A stretch of 64,000 nucleotides of DNA from Simmondsia chinensis (GCA_018398585.1 JAGTTD010000005.1:39930750-39994749); one strand, 5' to 3'. Shown: positions 35,652 to 47,928, counted from the stretch's first letter. Notes: generated by a model not told the origin, from the letters alone. Program-made: numbers and translations.

Positions 35652-36483
35652 TTGTATATGCTTACACACAAACATAATTTCAGTCTCTTAGTGCTTTGTG
35701 AAGTCTTGACATGTGATGGAAATCGTATGGTTGTTGAGTATTTGCAGTCCGTGAAATGTTTAAAAAAATGATATTTGAAGAAGATATCTTAAAAATGGTT
35801 TTGGTAGGCATGAATTTTGGGAGTATCTCTTGCATCGTTTCTTTTTCCTCTTTTTCTGAAAGAATTCATTGATCCATGAATTTTTAGTCTTTAGTGGATA
35901 ATTCACATTGAAAGTAAGTCCTTGGTCATCGAGGACTGTGTAGTTGATTTGATTAGATCTTCCTTATCGTGGTCAGTAGAAACACCATCATACATCATGA
36001 TCATTTTTGTCTGTACAGGGCATGGTGGCGCTCGAGCTGCTGAATATGTTAAACAACATCTCTTCAGCAACCTGATTAAGCATCCAAAATTCATTTCTGA
36101 TACCAAGTCAGCTATAGGTTTGTCTTAACTCTTCAAAAGTTATTGCTATTTGTTTTTTCATTGTTAAACCAAGGCTTCTAGGTACCAAGGTTATGATCTT
36201 TACCTCTGCTGTCCAAATCCTCTTGCTGCAGCTGATGCGTACAACGATACAGACTCTGAGTTTTTGAAGTCCGATAATTCACAGAACAGAGATGCTGGAT
36301 CAACCGCTTCCACTGCCATCCTTGTCGGTGAACGTTTATTGGTTGCGAATGTTGGTGATTCTAGAGTTGTTATATGCCGGGGTGGCGAAGGTATAACCTT
36401 CAGACTACTCCCTTTGTGGCCAACTTCAATAGCTAGCAGTATCTGGAAAAATGGAAAACACTAGAGCCTATACATGATATCTA

Positions 36484-36667
36484 AGGGCTTGTCTGGCATT
36501 GTTTTCAATCTGCTATAGTTTGAGAACTATTTTTTTTTTCCTTATTTTTGGTCTGTTGTCTTCAATTTCTTCCTAGTTCGGGTGAAAACTGTGAGCAGGA
36601 AACTAAAAATAAGAAAAAAATTGTTTTTAAAGCCAGGTTTTAGTTTCTATAAAACCAAAAACTGCAT
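36484..36667. repeat. Dispersed repeat in PP2C intron 4
   Basis: It shares its start (CTTGTCTGGCATTG) and end (TTTTAGTTTCT...AAAAACTGC) with 18001-18185 in the SLC35F5-like gene. Non-coding. Confidence 0.4.
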
Positions 36668-37975
36668 TGCTTGTTAATTGTTCATACATCTTTTCTAATT
36701 CATTGAGAATTCAACTGTTGTATTTTGCAGCTATTGCTGTTTCTCGGGATCACAAGCCAGACCAAAGTGAGGACGACGAAGGATTGAGGAGGCAGGAGGG
36801 TTTGTGATGTGGGCTGGTAATGACATTTCACAATCAGGCCCATTATATCATCTCCCCTGCTTAGGATCTTTCTAAAGAGATTTTGGGTTCTTGCTGACTT
36901 TTCTTTGAATAGGAACTTGGAGAGTCGGAGGTGTTCTTGCTGTTTCTCGCGCATTTGGGATAAACTTTTGAAGCAATTTGTTGTTTCTGATCCCGATATT
37001 CAGGTGAGATAGAACAACATGATTGTATCAATAAGTTTTTTGTTAAATATTCTCCTTTCCTTTGGGGGGTCCAGGTTTAGTTTGGGGGTACCTGGGAAAA
37101 GAAGCCACCAAATTTTAGGTACCTCAAAAAAAAATTTCAAAGCCTTAGGTACTTGAAAAGCCTATTACGAACCTCAAGTACCCAAACCAAAGTTTATCAA
37201 GTTATTTCATTACATTAGTATTTGAAGGTTAAATATCTAATCCCTTTGTCTCAAAGGGATCGTCCACCTTTACTTTTGTCCACCACGGCTTGGCTCTCCT
37301 AATACATTGCCCTGCGAAAGCCTATTACATTTCTACTTTCTTGAATCATGTGAAAGGTCAAATAGGACAATTGCTTTGACACAAATTATGTGTGGTTCAA
37401 GTGCACAAAGTTTACATAATCAAATAGGGTTCGTAAACAATTGGCATCTTCACTTGACAGCTGTGAACAAATTCCAGTTTCTGTTTTTAAGTCCTATTTT
37501 CATTGATCTACCTCGAACCTCTATAACAAACTTTCGTCTATAGGCATTCCGTGCCATCCCCTTGAGTTCTGATTCAAGTGTCCACACTGCATTTATTTGT
37601 TTCAGTAGTTTAGCCATCTTTCTCCTCTGTCTAATCCTGTGGCTGAGCCAGGTTTGATAGCTTCCGTGGTTGTGTTTTCATTTTGATATTCAAGTCCAGT
37701 ATTAGGGCTCTGCTGCTGTCCTCCTCTGATGATCTTTTCCAGGCTGATGTACCAACGGCTATTCTAGCTTTCCAAATTTCCTGTTAATATAGTACTCTTG
37801 TTTATACACTAGAGGTTCTCTTCACGGTCATTTATAACTACTTTAATCTTACGACACTTGTATTAGGTCCCTAGATTGGATACATTCTGCAGTGGCAGCA
37901 ATCTGTCATCTAATTACCATTCGTTCTTTACATTTGGCTATGTGACTATTCTTCCTTGAATCGCATACTCCCAAT

Positions 37976-38342
37976 TTAGGGGTGTTGATGAACCAAGTTG
38001 TAAGCTTGAAAGCTCAACTCGTTCAGCTTACCGATCCAACCAGAGCCCAGTGAAGCTCAAGATCGTAGGCTTGTGAGCCCGAATGAGCATGTCTTAATAC
38101 AATTTGTTAACTCAAATATGCCAAATAAAGCTTTGTTTGAGCCTAAATGAGCCAAAACGAGCCTACATCGAGCATAGATGAGTCTTAGTGCGTAACTCAC
38201 CGAGCTGGATTGGATATGAACCGAGTAGAGCCTGAGTTTACAATGAGCAGGATTCAAGCTTGAAGTTTCAAGCTTGGCAAGCTTCAAGCTGAACCTCGAG
38301 CCTGATGAGTTTGGGCTCAACTCAACTCATATGCACCCCCTA
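37976..38342. mobile_element. hAT-like MITE in PP2C intron 6
   Basis: Its ends, TAGGGGTGTTGATGA and ...CTCATATGCACCCCCTA, are inverted relatives. The interior is rich in GAGCCT/AAGCTTG words. Same family as 9890, 19505 and 28520. Confidence 0.6.
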
Positions 38343-38748
38343 CTCTGATTGCCTGAATAGCAGTATCTTTTTGTTTTATCTCTTTTCTTGCTTTTTGTTG
38401 TGTCACGGCCATTAGAATACATAGTCGCTAACATATCATTGATTTTTTTCAGGAAGAGAAGGTCGACAGCTCTCTTGAGTTTCTTATCCTTGCAAGTGAT
38501 GGGCTCTGGGATTGTCGTCACTAATGAGTCTGCTCTTTTCTTCTTTTTCTAGCTCGATTGCTGCACTCGGTCAACAGTTCACATCCCTTGAAAATTATTT
38601 GCTTTCATGAAACAAAGGTGGACTAGCTAGCTTTATTGGCTTTGTTGACCGTATTAGTTACATGATGAGCAGACATTATCATCGTGTAGCAGCCAAGATT
38701 GGAGTTTGCAAAACCGATGTGAAAACTCATGTATATGCTCAGCTTCAA

Positions 38749-39070
38749 GGCTGGTCTCAAGGTTCTAGGGCCCCAAAGCATGTTTAATCAGTGGACCTTT
38801 TTCTTGGTAACTGTAGTGTTTAAGGAGCTTATACGATCCCTGAATAATCCAATTTATATTTTGATACCAGCTAATATGTGAGTTGTTTTTGACTTTTTGT
38901 TATATATATGTGTAATGTTTATAATTATCATGCATAGGTTATTATTTCCCCAAATGTGATTGGTGATATGCAATAGAAGTAAACTAATAACATAATTAAT
39001 TTTCAAAAGGATCCATAATAGTTTGGAGCCTAACCATCTGCTTTCATTGCTTGGAGTCTTGACCCACCCT
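38749..39070. mobile_element. MITE-like element in PP2C intron 7
   Basis: Shares its left part (GGTCTCAAGG...GGGCCCCAAAGC) and right part (GGAGCCTAACCATCTGCTTTCA) with the element in MGD1 intron 7 (12328-12610). It ends about 45 bases before the exon-8 acceptor. Confidence 0.5.
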
Positions 39071-39890
39071 GCTTGGCTTATTCTCGTTCAAATCTATGCG
39101 TGTTCTTATCTTCCAGGATGCCGTTGAAATGGTTAAAACGAGTACAGGATCCGGAACAAGCAGCCAAGATGCTGATGCAGGAAGCTTATCAGAAAGGCAG
39201 CGCAGACAACATCACGTGTGTTGTCGTTCAGTTTCTAGCTAACCAGAACCAGAACCAGAACCAGAACCTAAACCTAGGTACCTCAAACTCTTGTAGTGGC
39301 ACTAAACAGAATCTGGGTGCTCCATCTCACTCGCAGACTGATCCTAAGCAGAGCCCCCAGGGTGCTGCCCTTCGCTCACAGAATGATCCGAAAGAGAGCC
39401 AGGATGTGGCCTTCAACTCGCAGAGTGACCCAGAACTCAGTCAAAGCTGTAACCGGATGTGTGGCGGGAAATGGAATGAGAATACGTCCTCTTAATTCTC
39501 AGACGAGCGCCCTAAAGAGAAGCGAGGTGCGTCCTCGCAGTTTTAGACTGGACCTAAATATGCATCTCTTTCTCTCTTGCTCCATCCTGGGCATTTAACG
39601 CTTCCGTCTTTCGAAAAAGAAGGGGTCCTGTAAATGGAGTTGCTCAAACAAAATACTGTCTGGAGAAGCTGTGTCTTCATTAGTGGAACTATCCCTTGAT
39701 ATATTATTCTAGATGTAGACCAAATTATAGTTTTAAGTTGTTATTTATTCTAAAGTTCTTTATTTGTAACTGGATTCCATCTGCAGTTTAGTAGTGAATT
39801 TGCTTTTCACTGATAGATTTCACGAAGTCTTGGCCTTTGTGATTCTTATGTACATTTTTCAGGTTCTTTCCATAGGTGATATTTTGGTAT

Positions 39891-40023
39891 TTTGGGATTG
39901 GGTGTCTGCGGACATAGCCTTCCCTAGGATAAGTACCCAAGAAGGGGTAAGGCTGCGTACATTTCACCGCCCCTAGACCTGCTTAGACAAGAGCACTTTG
40001 GGCACTGGGTTGGTTGTTATTGT
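39891..40023 (+). mobile_element. SINE downstream of the PP2C gene, 16-bp target duplication
   Basis: Exact 16-bp direct repeats (39875-39890 and 40024-40039) flank a 133-bp insertion. It reads GACATAGCCTTCC..., AAGGGGTAAGGCTGCGTACAT..., CGCCCCTAGACC..., TTTGGGCACTGGGTTGG and ends in TTGTTATTGT. The tail module is the one joined to 5S rRNA at 13918. Confidence 0.8.
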
Positions 40024-40633
40024 GGTGATATTTTGGTATGATGAGAGAGATTGGCCTAGTATTTGGCATTCATCTGTTGGCACCAACTAGTTTCTGATTT
40101 GCTTTTCTTTTGACTTTTTGAAACATGTTTTAGAGCAGAAAAATGAGGCCTTTCTTCATAGCAAGTAACAGTCCCATGAAGTAATGAACAGTCATGCCAA
40201 AGTCACTCTTCAAATGATTATGCTATTACAGGAAGAAAATTTTCTTTGGAAATGGGCCCAATTATTATTATTTAGAAATCAACTATTTCGAAAGCTTAAA
40301 TTGATGAATAAAGAAAAGAATAGTTTTATATTCTCACATGACTTTTTATGTGAATGCTTATTGGGCTTGGAGTGCGGGTAACACTAATATCCGGAACTTG
40401 GTGTTTTTAATTATATCAATAATAAGAATAGGATTTGTTGCGATTCAAAACTCTTGGTAAACATGGCTCTAATACCAAAAACTGGAGCTGTCAAACTCAC
40501 GGGTGATAATTTATAAATAAATTTATACTATAACAAGTTTGGATGTGATTTTAAAAATAGCCAAAATTATAGGAAAATGTTGTAAAGAAAGGATGCACAA
40601 AATAGAGTGTAGTGCGTTTAGGAGGAGAGAGAA

Positions 40634-40658
40634 GGGGGGGGGGGGGGGGGGGGGGGGG
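40634..40658. repeat. Poly-G tract abutting the Copia element
   Basis: 25 G immediately left of the 5' LTR. In this copy the first bases of the LTR are missing at the junction; the second copy has a 25-G run (62551-62575) followed by GAAG-type flank and the complete LTR start. Confidence 0.8.
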
Positions 40659-41149
40659 TTCGTATTCATGTGTTCGTATTTATATTTGTATACTTTAACA
40701 TCTGTATTTATTCCTAGCATATTCTTTATGTAATTAGTGAGTAGGTAGATATTTATTCCTCTAGATATTTAGTCACTTGTTCTCCCTCTTCTCCCTCTCC
40801 CAACCGGCCCTTGATGGCTATTACTGCTAGCTTTTATTTTGTTTTTCCTTTAGTAACTCTTTGCTTGGGAAGCTGATTGGGTTTGTCCTTCATTTAGTAT
40901 AAATAGGTTGTATTGTTTCATTTCTTTAATCATCTAATACAATTATCTTTTCCCATAGTCTTATCTTGAGCTTAATATTTCTTTATTTTTAAGTCATTTT
41001 TACTTGGTATCAGAGCAAGTTTCGTTCTTGCATTAAGTGGCGTTTTTTTTCCCTTCTTGCTGCCGCAGCACTGTTGCAGTGCTATTTTGCCAGTTGTTCT
41101 TTTCCCTTTGCTTCTTGTGCTTGTTTTTCGTGTTTTGGTTTGGTAGAAT

Positions 41150-44100
41150 ATGACGGGTGGTTAACAATAACGAGACTACTCAAGCAAATAATGACCAAAC
41201 TATCATGCTGGCTCTCCCGACAGGGGGAAGTCATTGATGTTAATTCACCGTTTTACCTACATCCCTCGGATAATCCCGGCTTGATTTTTGTCCAAAACAC
41301 TTTAACATGACCTAATTATCCATTTTAAAGGTTTTTAAAGCAAAGACAAAAATTGGTTTTCTTGATGGTAGTATTACCAAACCCGGATGAAGATTCACCG
41401 GACTTTGAAACTTGGAGTGCTTGTGACTCCATGGTTGCGACTTGGCTCTCAAATTCTGTGTCGAAAGAGATCAATGAGAGTACTACTTATTTAGAAACTG
41501 CACATGATATTTAGCTTGATTTGCATGAGAAATTTTCTCAAGGTAATGTCCCTCGTATTTACGAATTAAAACGCGAGATCTCGCATTTGAAGCAAGAAAA
41601 TTTGCCTGTTTCTACTATTTCACTAAGTTGAGATCCTTTTGGGATGAGTTATACACACTATTCGAGATACCGCAGTGTACTTGTGGACACGCCAAAGCTT
41701 TCTTGCAAATTCGTGATATGGAAAATTGTTGGACCTTTTGATGGGTCTTGACCTGTCCTTTTCAACTGTGCGTTCACAGCTTATGAACACTAAACCTTTA
41801 ACCTCTGTGGGAAGTGCCTATTCAGTGTTGTGTCAGGAAGAGAAGCAGCAAAGCGTGGCAGCAGGCTCGTTCATGACACCCGAAGCTGCGGTTCTGGTAG
41901 CGAAGGGACCGGGAGGTTCTTCAATGGGAAATAATTCCCGTCGCACTAACCGTTTTACCTATTCTCACTGTAAGAAACAGGGACACACTAAGGAGAGGTG
42001 TTTTGAATTGATTGGATACCCCCCAGGTTGGAAGAAGCAGGGGCCTAAGGCGGCCGAGACAGCCGAAAATGCAAGCAGCAGCCGCGGCTCACTGCAGCAG
42101 TGAGGAGACGACTGGTGACAGCCCAATTGTCGGGCTTTTTGCTAGCCAATATCAGCACCTCTTGTCGCTACTTGGACAAAGCTCTGTCTCTCCTAGTATA
42201 AATCTGACAGGTCGAGTTTTCATTTCAAATCAAAGTTGAATTATTGACACCGGGGCTACTGATCATATGGTTTCTTCTCTATCACTTATGTTTGATGTTG
42301 TGCCAAACAAGGTCGTTAAACCCGTTAAATTGCCAAACGGGACAACACTGGCGGTGTCTCACATTGGGAAAGTTCGGATTTTTGATAATTTTATTCTCCA
42401 TGATGTGTTATTCATGCCGGGTTTTTATTGCAACTTGTTGTCAGTGAGTAAACTCACACGTTATGAAATTTGTACGTTAACCCTTTATCCTGATTTTTGT
42501 TTACTTTCAGGATCGACACTCGAGGAGGCTGATTGGAGTGGGTAGAATGAGAAATGGGCTATATTTGCTCGAGTAGCAGTCGGTTGCTCCCTCGGCTCAC
42601 GTGGTTCAAAATAATAAAGAGGCAGTTTTTGGTGGCACTGCCGTTTGGGTCATGTTCCTTTCAACAAGCTTTCATTTTTTCCGCATTTAAACATTAGAAG
42701 GACTAATGTTATTTGTGATACTTGTCATCGTGCGAAACAAGCACGATCCCCTTTTCCTTTATCTGTTTCTGAAACTCGGGTTTGTTTTGAGTTAATTCAC
42801 TGTGATATTTGGGGGCCCTATAGAATGGTTTCTTTGAATGGTGCACGTTTTTTTCTTACTATTGTTGATGATTATAGCCGGTGCACGTGTGTGTATCTTA
42901 TGAAAGAGAAATCCCAAGCACATGGGATTCTCATGAATTTTTTTCATATGGTGGATACTCAGTTTGGTTTGCAGGTCAAACAAGTAAGAAGCGACAATGG
43001 CCAAGAGTTTTAAGTATGGCCCGTTGTTAGACTTTTATGCGAGACATGGAATCCAATATCAAACTTCATTGACCGGGACACCTCAGCAAAATGGAGTTGT
43101 TGAACGCAAGCATAAGCATTTGTTGGAAGTTGGGCGAGCACTTCGATTTCAGGCAGGGCTTCCTAAGAGTTTTGGGGTGAGCGTGTTTTAACGGCTGCCT
43201 ATTTGATTAATTTGATGCCTTCTTCATTGCTTGGTCATAAGAGTCCTTACGAATTGTTAATGGGCAAACCCCCATCTTATAATCATTTGAGGACTTTTGG
43301 ATGCTTATGTTATTATCATGTTAAAAATCGCACCAATGACAAACTCGATAAACGTGCTTCACTAGGAATTTTTTGTGGGTATCCCCTATGGTCAAAAGGG
43401 GTATAAAATTTATAGCTTGGATGAACGTAAAACCATTGTTTCTAGGGATGTTCAGTTTTATGAGGACAATATGCCCTATTTAAAAATTGATACTTCGGGG
43501 CATACACATGAAGGACATCACAGGGTCCTACGAAATGATTTTTTGGCCACTGACGGGGGCAGCACCGGTCCCGACTGGACCGGTACTGCAGCAGCAACAG
43601 AGGTGTGCCAGAACCGGTCCCTGCTGGACCGGTTCTGCAGCAGCAGACAGCAGACCGGCCTTCTTCGGCCGTCCAATAGAACGAGAACCGGTCCTCGGAG
43701 GACCGATGACAGTCTGGCCGAGGGGCCTGCAGTACCGATTGAGGGTGTTCCCCTCGATGAAGAACGGGTCGAAAGAAGAAGTGCTAGGGTTCGGTCCATG
43801 CCCGTCAAATATCAAGACTATATAACAGAGGTTCCGCCTTCTATAGCCATTCTCCCGCTCCCACTCCGTCAGTCAACTCTGGTATTTTGTATCCTCTCTC
43901 AAACTTTGTTTCTAACGTACAATTTTCTAACGCTCACTCGACACTTTTAAATGCCATCACTTCATGTGATGAGCCAAAAAATTTCAATCAGGCCGTACAA
44001 TATGAGGAATGGAGAGAGGCCATGGAAAGGAGATCAAAGCTCTTGAACAAAACAACACATGGACGCTTGAGGCTTTGCCAACTGGAAAGAGAGCTATAGA

Positions 44101-45510
44101 CTCAAAGTGGGTCTACAAAGTCAAATATAAGTCAGATGGGACGATTGAGAGGTACAAGGCTCGTCTTGTTGCAAAGGGTTATACTCAGGTAGAAGGTATA
44201 GACTATCATGATACTTTTGCTCCTGTAGCTAAACTCGTTACTGTTCGTTGCGTTTTAGCCGTAGCCACGGCTCGTAGTTGGATAATCAACAATTGGACGT
44301 AAATAACGCTTTTCTTCATGGAGACTTGGATGAAAAGGTTTACATGAAATTACCACAGGGATTTGAGCGTAAACATGAAGGCAAGGTTTGTCGCCTTCGT
44401 AAATCCCTTTATGGACTTAAACAGGCCTCACGGAACCGGAATCAGAAATTCTCCTCAACTTTAGTTAAACTTGGTTTTCAACAATCCCGAGCTGACTATT
44501 CTTTATTCACTTTTGTGCGTGGGTCAACATACACTGCTATTCTTTATTTATGTTGACGATGTCCTTATAACTGGAAATGACATGGATCATATTGCAGAAA
44601 TCAAAAAATATTTTCAATAAAACATTTGGGATAAAAGACTTGGGTTCAACAAAGTACTTTTTAGGGATTGAGGTTGCTCGTTCCAAAAGGGGTGTTGATG
44701 TTAAGTCAAAGAAAATATGCCCTTGACTTTATTAGTGAGACCGCACTCCTAGGAACAAAACCTGTTTTTACACCGATAGTGCAGAATCATGGGTTAGCAG
44801 ATGGGGTAGGCAAGCCCGTGGAAGACGGGGGTCAGTATAGGCGGTTAGTAGGGTGGTTACTGTACTTAACAATCACTCGTCCTGACATTTGTTTATGCTG
44901 TTCGCATTTTGAGTCAGTTCATGCATGATCCTCGTGTACCCCATCTTGATGCCGTTATGAGGGTCCTTCGTTATCTGAAAAGGGACTCCGGGTCAAGGAG
45001 TTTTTTTTTTTCATCTGCTTGTGATCTTAAACTCCGTGCTTACTGTGATGCTGATTGGGCTGGTTGTCCCACCACCAGACGGTCTACCACAGGTTTTGTT
45101 GTTTTCTTGGGTAATGCGCCTATTTCATGGCGATCCAAGAAACAACTGTTGTTTCCCACTCTTCTGCAGAAGCCGAATACCGATCCATGGCATCCACAAC
45201 TAGTGAAATAACTTGGTTACGTCGACTGTTAAATGATCTTGTTGTTCCCACTAACGAACTAGTTTTGCTCTTTTGTGATAATCAGGCAGCTCTCCATATT
45301 ACTTCTAATCCCGTGTTTCACGAAAGAACAAAGCACATTGAAATTGACTGTCACTTTGTCCGAGACAAATTGCTATCCAAAGAGATTGCCACAGCTTATG
45401 TTCACACCGGGGGACAAATAGCGGATATCTTCACTAAAGCGCTTGGCGGTTCGACACATGGTTCATTTCTCGGTAAGTTGGGCATCGTGAACTTGCATGC
45501 TCCAACTTGA
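41150..45510 (+). pseudogene. Copia gag-pol polyprotein, multiply broken
   Basis: Gag starts at ATG 41150 and includes the family signature SPFYLHPSDNPG and a zinc knuckle (about 41965-42002) whose first Cys is Tyr here. Protease has DTGATDHM (about 42246). Integrase has HCRLGHVPFNK, CDTCHRAKQ, then DIWGPY and SDNGQEF. RT includes [19 protein letters not shown] and, in another frame, [11 protein letters not shown]. RNase H contains [26 protein letters not shown] and DNQAALHI, ending at 45510. Frames change repeatedly. Some lesions, including a TAG after HDI in gag and a TAA after NYPF, are present in both copies and so are probably real; the element looks unable to move on its own. Confidence 0.85.
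43555..43735. repeat. Palindromic ACCGGTCC / GGACCGGT repeats in the integrase-RT linker
   Basis: Several copies of ACCGGTCC and its complement, interleaved with GCAGCAGC units, occur within about 180 bases between the integrase and RT coding regions. They make the linker GC-rich and able to fold. Confidence 0.7.
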
Positions 45511-45876
45511 GGGGGAGTGTTGAAATTAGTATTTCGTATTCATGTCTTCGTATTTGTATTTGTATACTTTAGCATCTGTATTTATGTCTAGCATATTCTT
45601 TATGTAATTAGTGAGTAGGTAGATATTTATTCCTCTAGATATTTAGTCACTTGCTCTCCCTCTTCTCCCTCTCCGAACCGCCCCTTGATGGCCATTACTA
45701 CTAGCTTTTATTTTGTTTTTCCTTTAGTAACTCTTTGCTTGGGAAGATTGATTGGGTTTGTTCTTCATCGAGTATAAATAGGTTGTATTGTTTCATTTCT
45801 TAATCATCTAATACAATTGTCTTTTCCCATAGTCTTATCTTGAGCTTATATTTCTTTATTTTAAGTCATTTTTACA

Positions 45877-46440
45877 GAAAGTCTAAAGATGGAACGAATA
45901 CGAATTAGAATAAATAGAGAGGACTCGGACAAATAAAGGGCATCGTCAAGGCTATTGTATATGCCTTTATGCACGGCGAGCGAACATGATTTTCTCTTCA
46001 TTGTCCTCTTTAAGTTAGTGGAAAAAAACATTAGCAAGGTTAAGATTTTAGGATAATAAGTCATGGATTCGAATCCTTACTCCGTTTGTGTTTAAACTAA
46101 TGGGCGAAGACATGAATCATTTCATACTATAGCATGTTTTCATATGAATTTAAAAATAGCCAAAATTCTAGTAATCTGTGGAAAGAAAAGATACAATTGC
46201 AGTACACTTTAGGGTAAAGAAAACAATAAAGGGAGTTTGAAGATGAAATAAATTAGAATTAGAATGAATAGAGAGGACTCAGAGAAATAAAGGGCATCAT
46301 CAAGGTTGTTCTATATGCCTTTATGCACGGTGAGCGAACATATTTTCTTTTTCATTGTCCTCTTTAAATCATAGGAAAAAAAACATTAGCAAGGTTAAGT
46401 TTTAGTATAAAAAGTCATGGATTCGAATTTTAACCTTGTT
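45877..46440. repeat. Imperfect tandem repeat interrupted by the Copia insertion
   Basis: 45877-46092 and 46230-46440 are diverged copies (AATAGAGAGGACTC, AAAGGGCATC.TCAAGG, TATGCCTTTATGCACGG, CATTAGCAAGGTTAAG, GTCATGGATTCGAAT). The stretch before the second copy (46147-46229) matches the DNA left of the retrotransposon (about 40549-40633). The Copia element therefore inserted into one unit of a tandem duplication, and the second unit shows the unoccupied site. Confidence 0.75.
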
Positions 46441-47605
46441 TTTCTTGAAAATATCTTAACCTTGTTTGTGTACTAAAAGCAACGTATAGGTATTCATATA
46501 CGAAAGAATTAAAATGCAAGTTGTTGATGAATGAATATTTACCTTTAGTCTAGGATCACGGTTTTTTGAACTCTTCTAAGGAGAAAAGTATACATGAAAT
46601 GAATGAATTTTATCTAAAAAAATCCATATGTTATGTCAAACAACCTGTAGCCGAGATTAAAGCTTTGTAGCTGTAGCTGAATATACAAGATATCGTAGAC
46701 ATATACACATGTTGAGCGATCTCCAAAAACCAGTAACCTCTATTTAGAGAAAAAGTCGTACCCCTCTTATCAAATGCGGTCATAAGGAGGAAAAAAAAAA
46801 GAAAAGAAAAGAAAAAGTATTGAGTTCTGCAAGGCCGCAGGAATATGCTGAAGTATAAATAGGGATTCAAAAGCAGAGCCATTACCCCCTTCCATGTGAC
46901 TGGAAGGTCATTACTTGTTTATTATTTTTCTTGGTCTACAAGCCATGAATTTTTTTATTTATTATTATTTTTTATTAATAAATAACGACATTACAGGGGG
47001 CGGCTCCAGGATAATTTATAAAAAAAAAAAAAAAGGCTATTGGCCCATTAATTTATTTAGAAAAGTTTTCGCTTAGGCACTAAAAAGTTTGAGCATTTAT
47101 TACCGAAGTACTCCGACCTTTTAATAAATATATAATGAGGTACCTCAAGTTTGTATATCTTATCATTGAGGTATCTTAACTTAAGTCGGAATTTGACGAC
47201 TTTTTGTAAAAATTTAACCAATTTTATATACAAATTTTGACAAAGAACATTATTACGTCCTATATGAAAGTCAGTGTCAAAAGTTTTCAGAAAATTTCAA
47301 CGAATTACAAGAATAAATTCACCGAATTGTATTGTACTCTACCTATACCTATATATTACTGAAACAATATGTCGTGCCAACATTTTTTTACAAAAAACAT
47401 TAAATTCTAATGAAAATACTATAGTCTAATATATTATCGGAATCGTGTTCCATTTTTGTATTTTTCGATGAAAAATCTATCACATTTCAATGTAAGGATA
47501 CCTGACTAATAAAAGTTTTAAACTTTAGGATGTATAAGTAATAAACTATTTAAATCTTAAGATATTTCATTGTATATTTTGAAACAAACTTTGGTAAGTA
47601 AGTGA
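46441..47605. other. AT-rich spacer
   Basis: No gene or clear element. A-rich runs occur at about 46790-46818 and 47020-47034. Confidence 0.5.
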
Positions 47606-47862
47606 ATGTTTGTCATTTATTTATTTCTACTAGGACCAAAAGCCCTTTATCTTGTTGCTACTTGTAATTTTGTTGCTTTTCTTTGGATTCCTAGGACCTG
47701 TAATGGTGTGACCCATTATGTGGCAAGTTTGCACGCATCTAATCGATGTATCCATGACTGGTGGTATGATCCTTCTCATGTACTAAACTCTATTGTTTCT
47801 TCTGATGCTTTTGGTAGCTAGCTTGTCTTCGGGAGTCGTTTTGTCCAAAAAAAAAAAAAAAA
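47606..47862 (+). mobile_element. LINE 3'-end relic with poly-A tail
   Basis: Encodes the end of a LINE RNase H domain (WIPRTCNGVTHYVASLHASN, DWWYDPSHVLNSIVSSDAFGS, stop) followed by GTCCAAAAAAAAAA, the poly-A end. Severely 5'-truncated. Confidence 0.6.
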
Positions 47863-47928
47863 AGCCCATTATAATAATACCTCAATTTAAAATATAGAAT
47901 TATTTTTATTAACAAGTAATACCCACAT

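Larger units (their letters stand above)
33619..39495 (+). pseudogene. PP2C59: PP2C59/WIN2-like protein phosphatase 2C, first copy (frameshifted as read)
   Basis: Same gene as 55533-61410. Exons: 33619-33698, 35323-35450, 36019-36117, 36232-36390, 36731-36816, 36913-37003, 38453-38528 and 39117-39495. Exons 1-4 are intact and encode [34 protein letters not shown] (across the exon 2-3 junction), [11 protein letters not shown] and VANVGDSR. Later exons carry single-base lesions: a missing base near 36773 (exon 5), a missing G near 36959 (in AFGDKLL), an extra T near 38513 plus loss of the G of the exon-7 donor GT, and an extra base near 39134. The second copy has none of these. I infer base-calling errors or one damaged allele rather than an old pseudogene, because the introns and third codon positions are not degraded. 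Confidence 0.8.
26562..42079 (+). repeat. 15.5-kb duplicated segment, first copy
   Basis: Collinear with 48465-64000 through coding, intronic, intergenic and transposon sequence alike. It includes the LINE relic, the DnaJ gene, the PP2C gene and the left part of the Copia element. Differences are mostly single-base insertions or deletions. The left edge matches the first base after the N gap and the right edge is set only by the window end. Confidence 0.95.
40659..45876 (+). mobile_element. Ty1/Copia LTR retrotransposon, degenerate
   Basis: 5' LTR 40659-41004 (its first ~15 bases missing) and 3' LTR 45518-45876, which starts TGTTGAAATT and ends TTTTTACA. The LTRs differ by only about a dozen substitutions and small indels, suggesting a fairly recent insertion. 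The primer-binding site TGGTATCAGAGC (41005-41016) matches initiator tRNA-Met, and a polypurine tract (45509-45517) precedes the 3' LTR. The 3' flank GAAAG resembles the GGAAG left flank seen in the second copy, a likely 5-bp target duplication. The domain order protease, integrase, RT, RNase H defines Copia. Confidence 0.92.
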
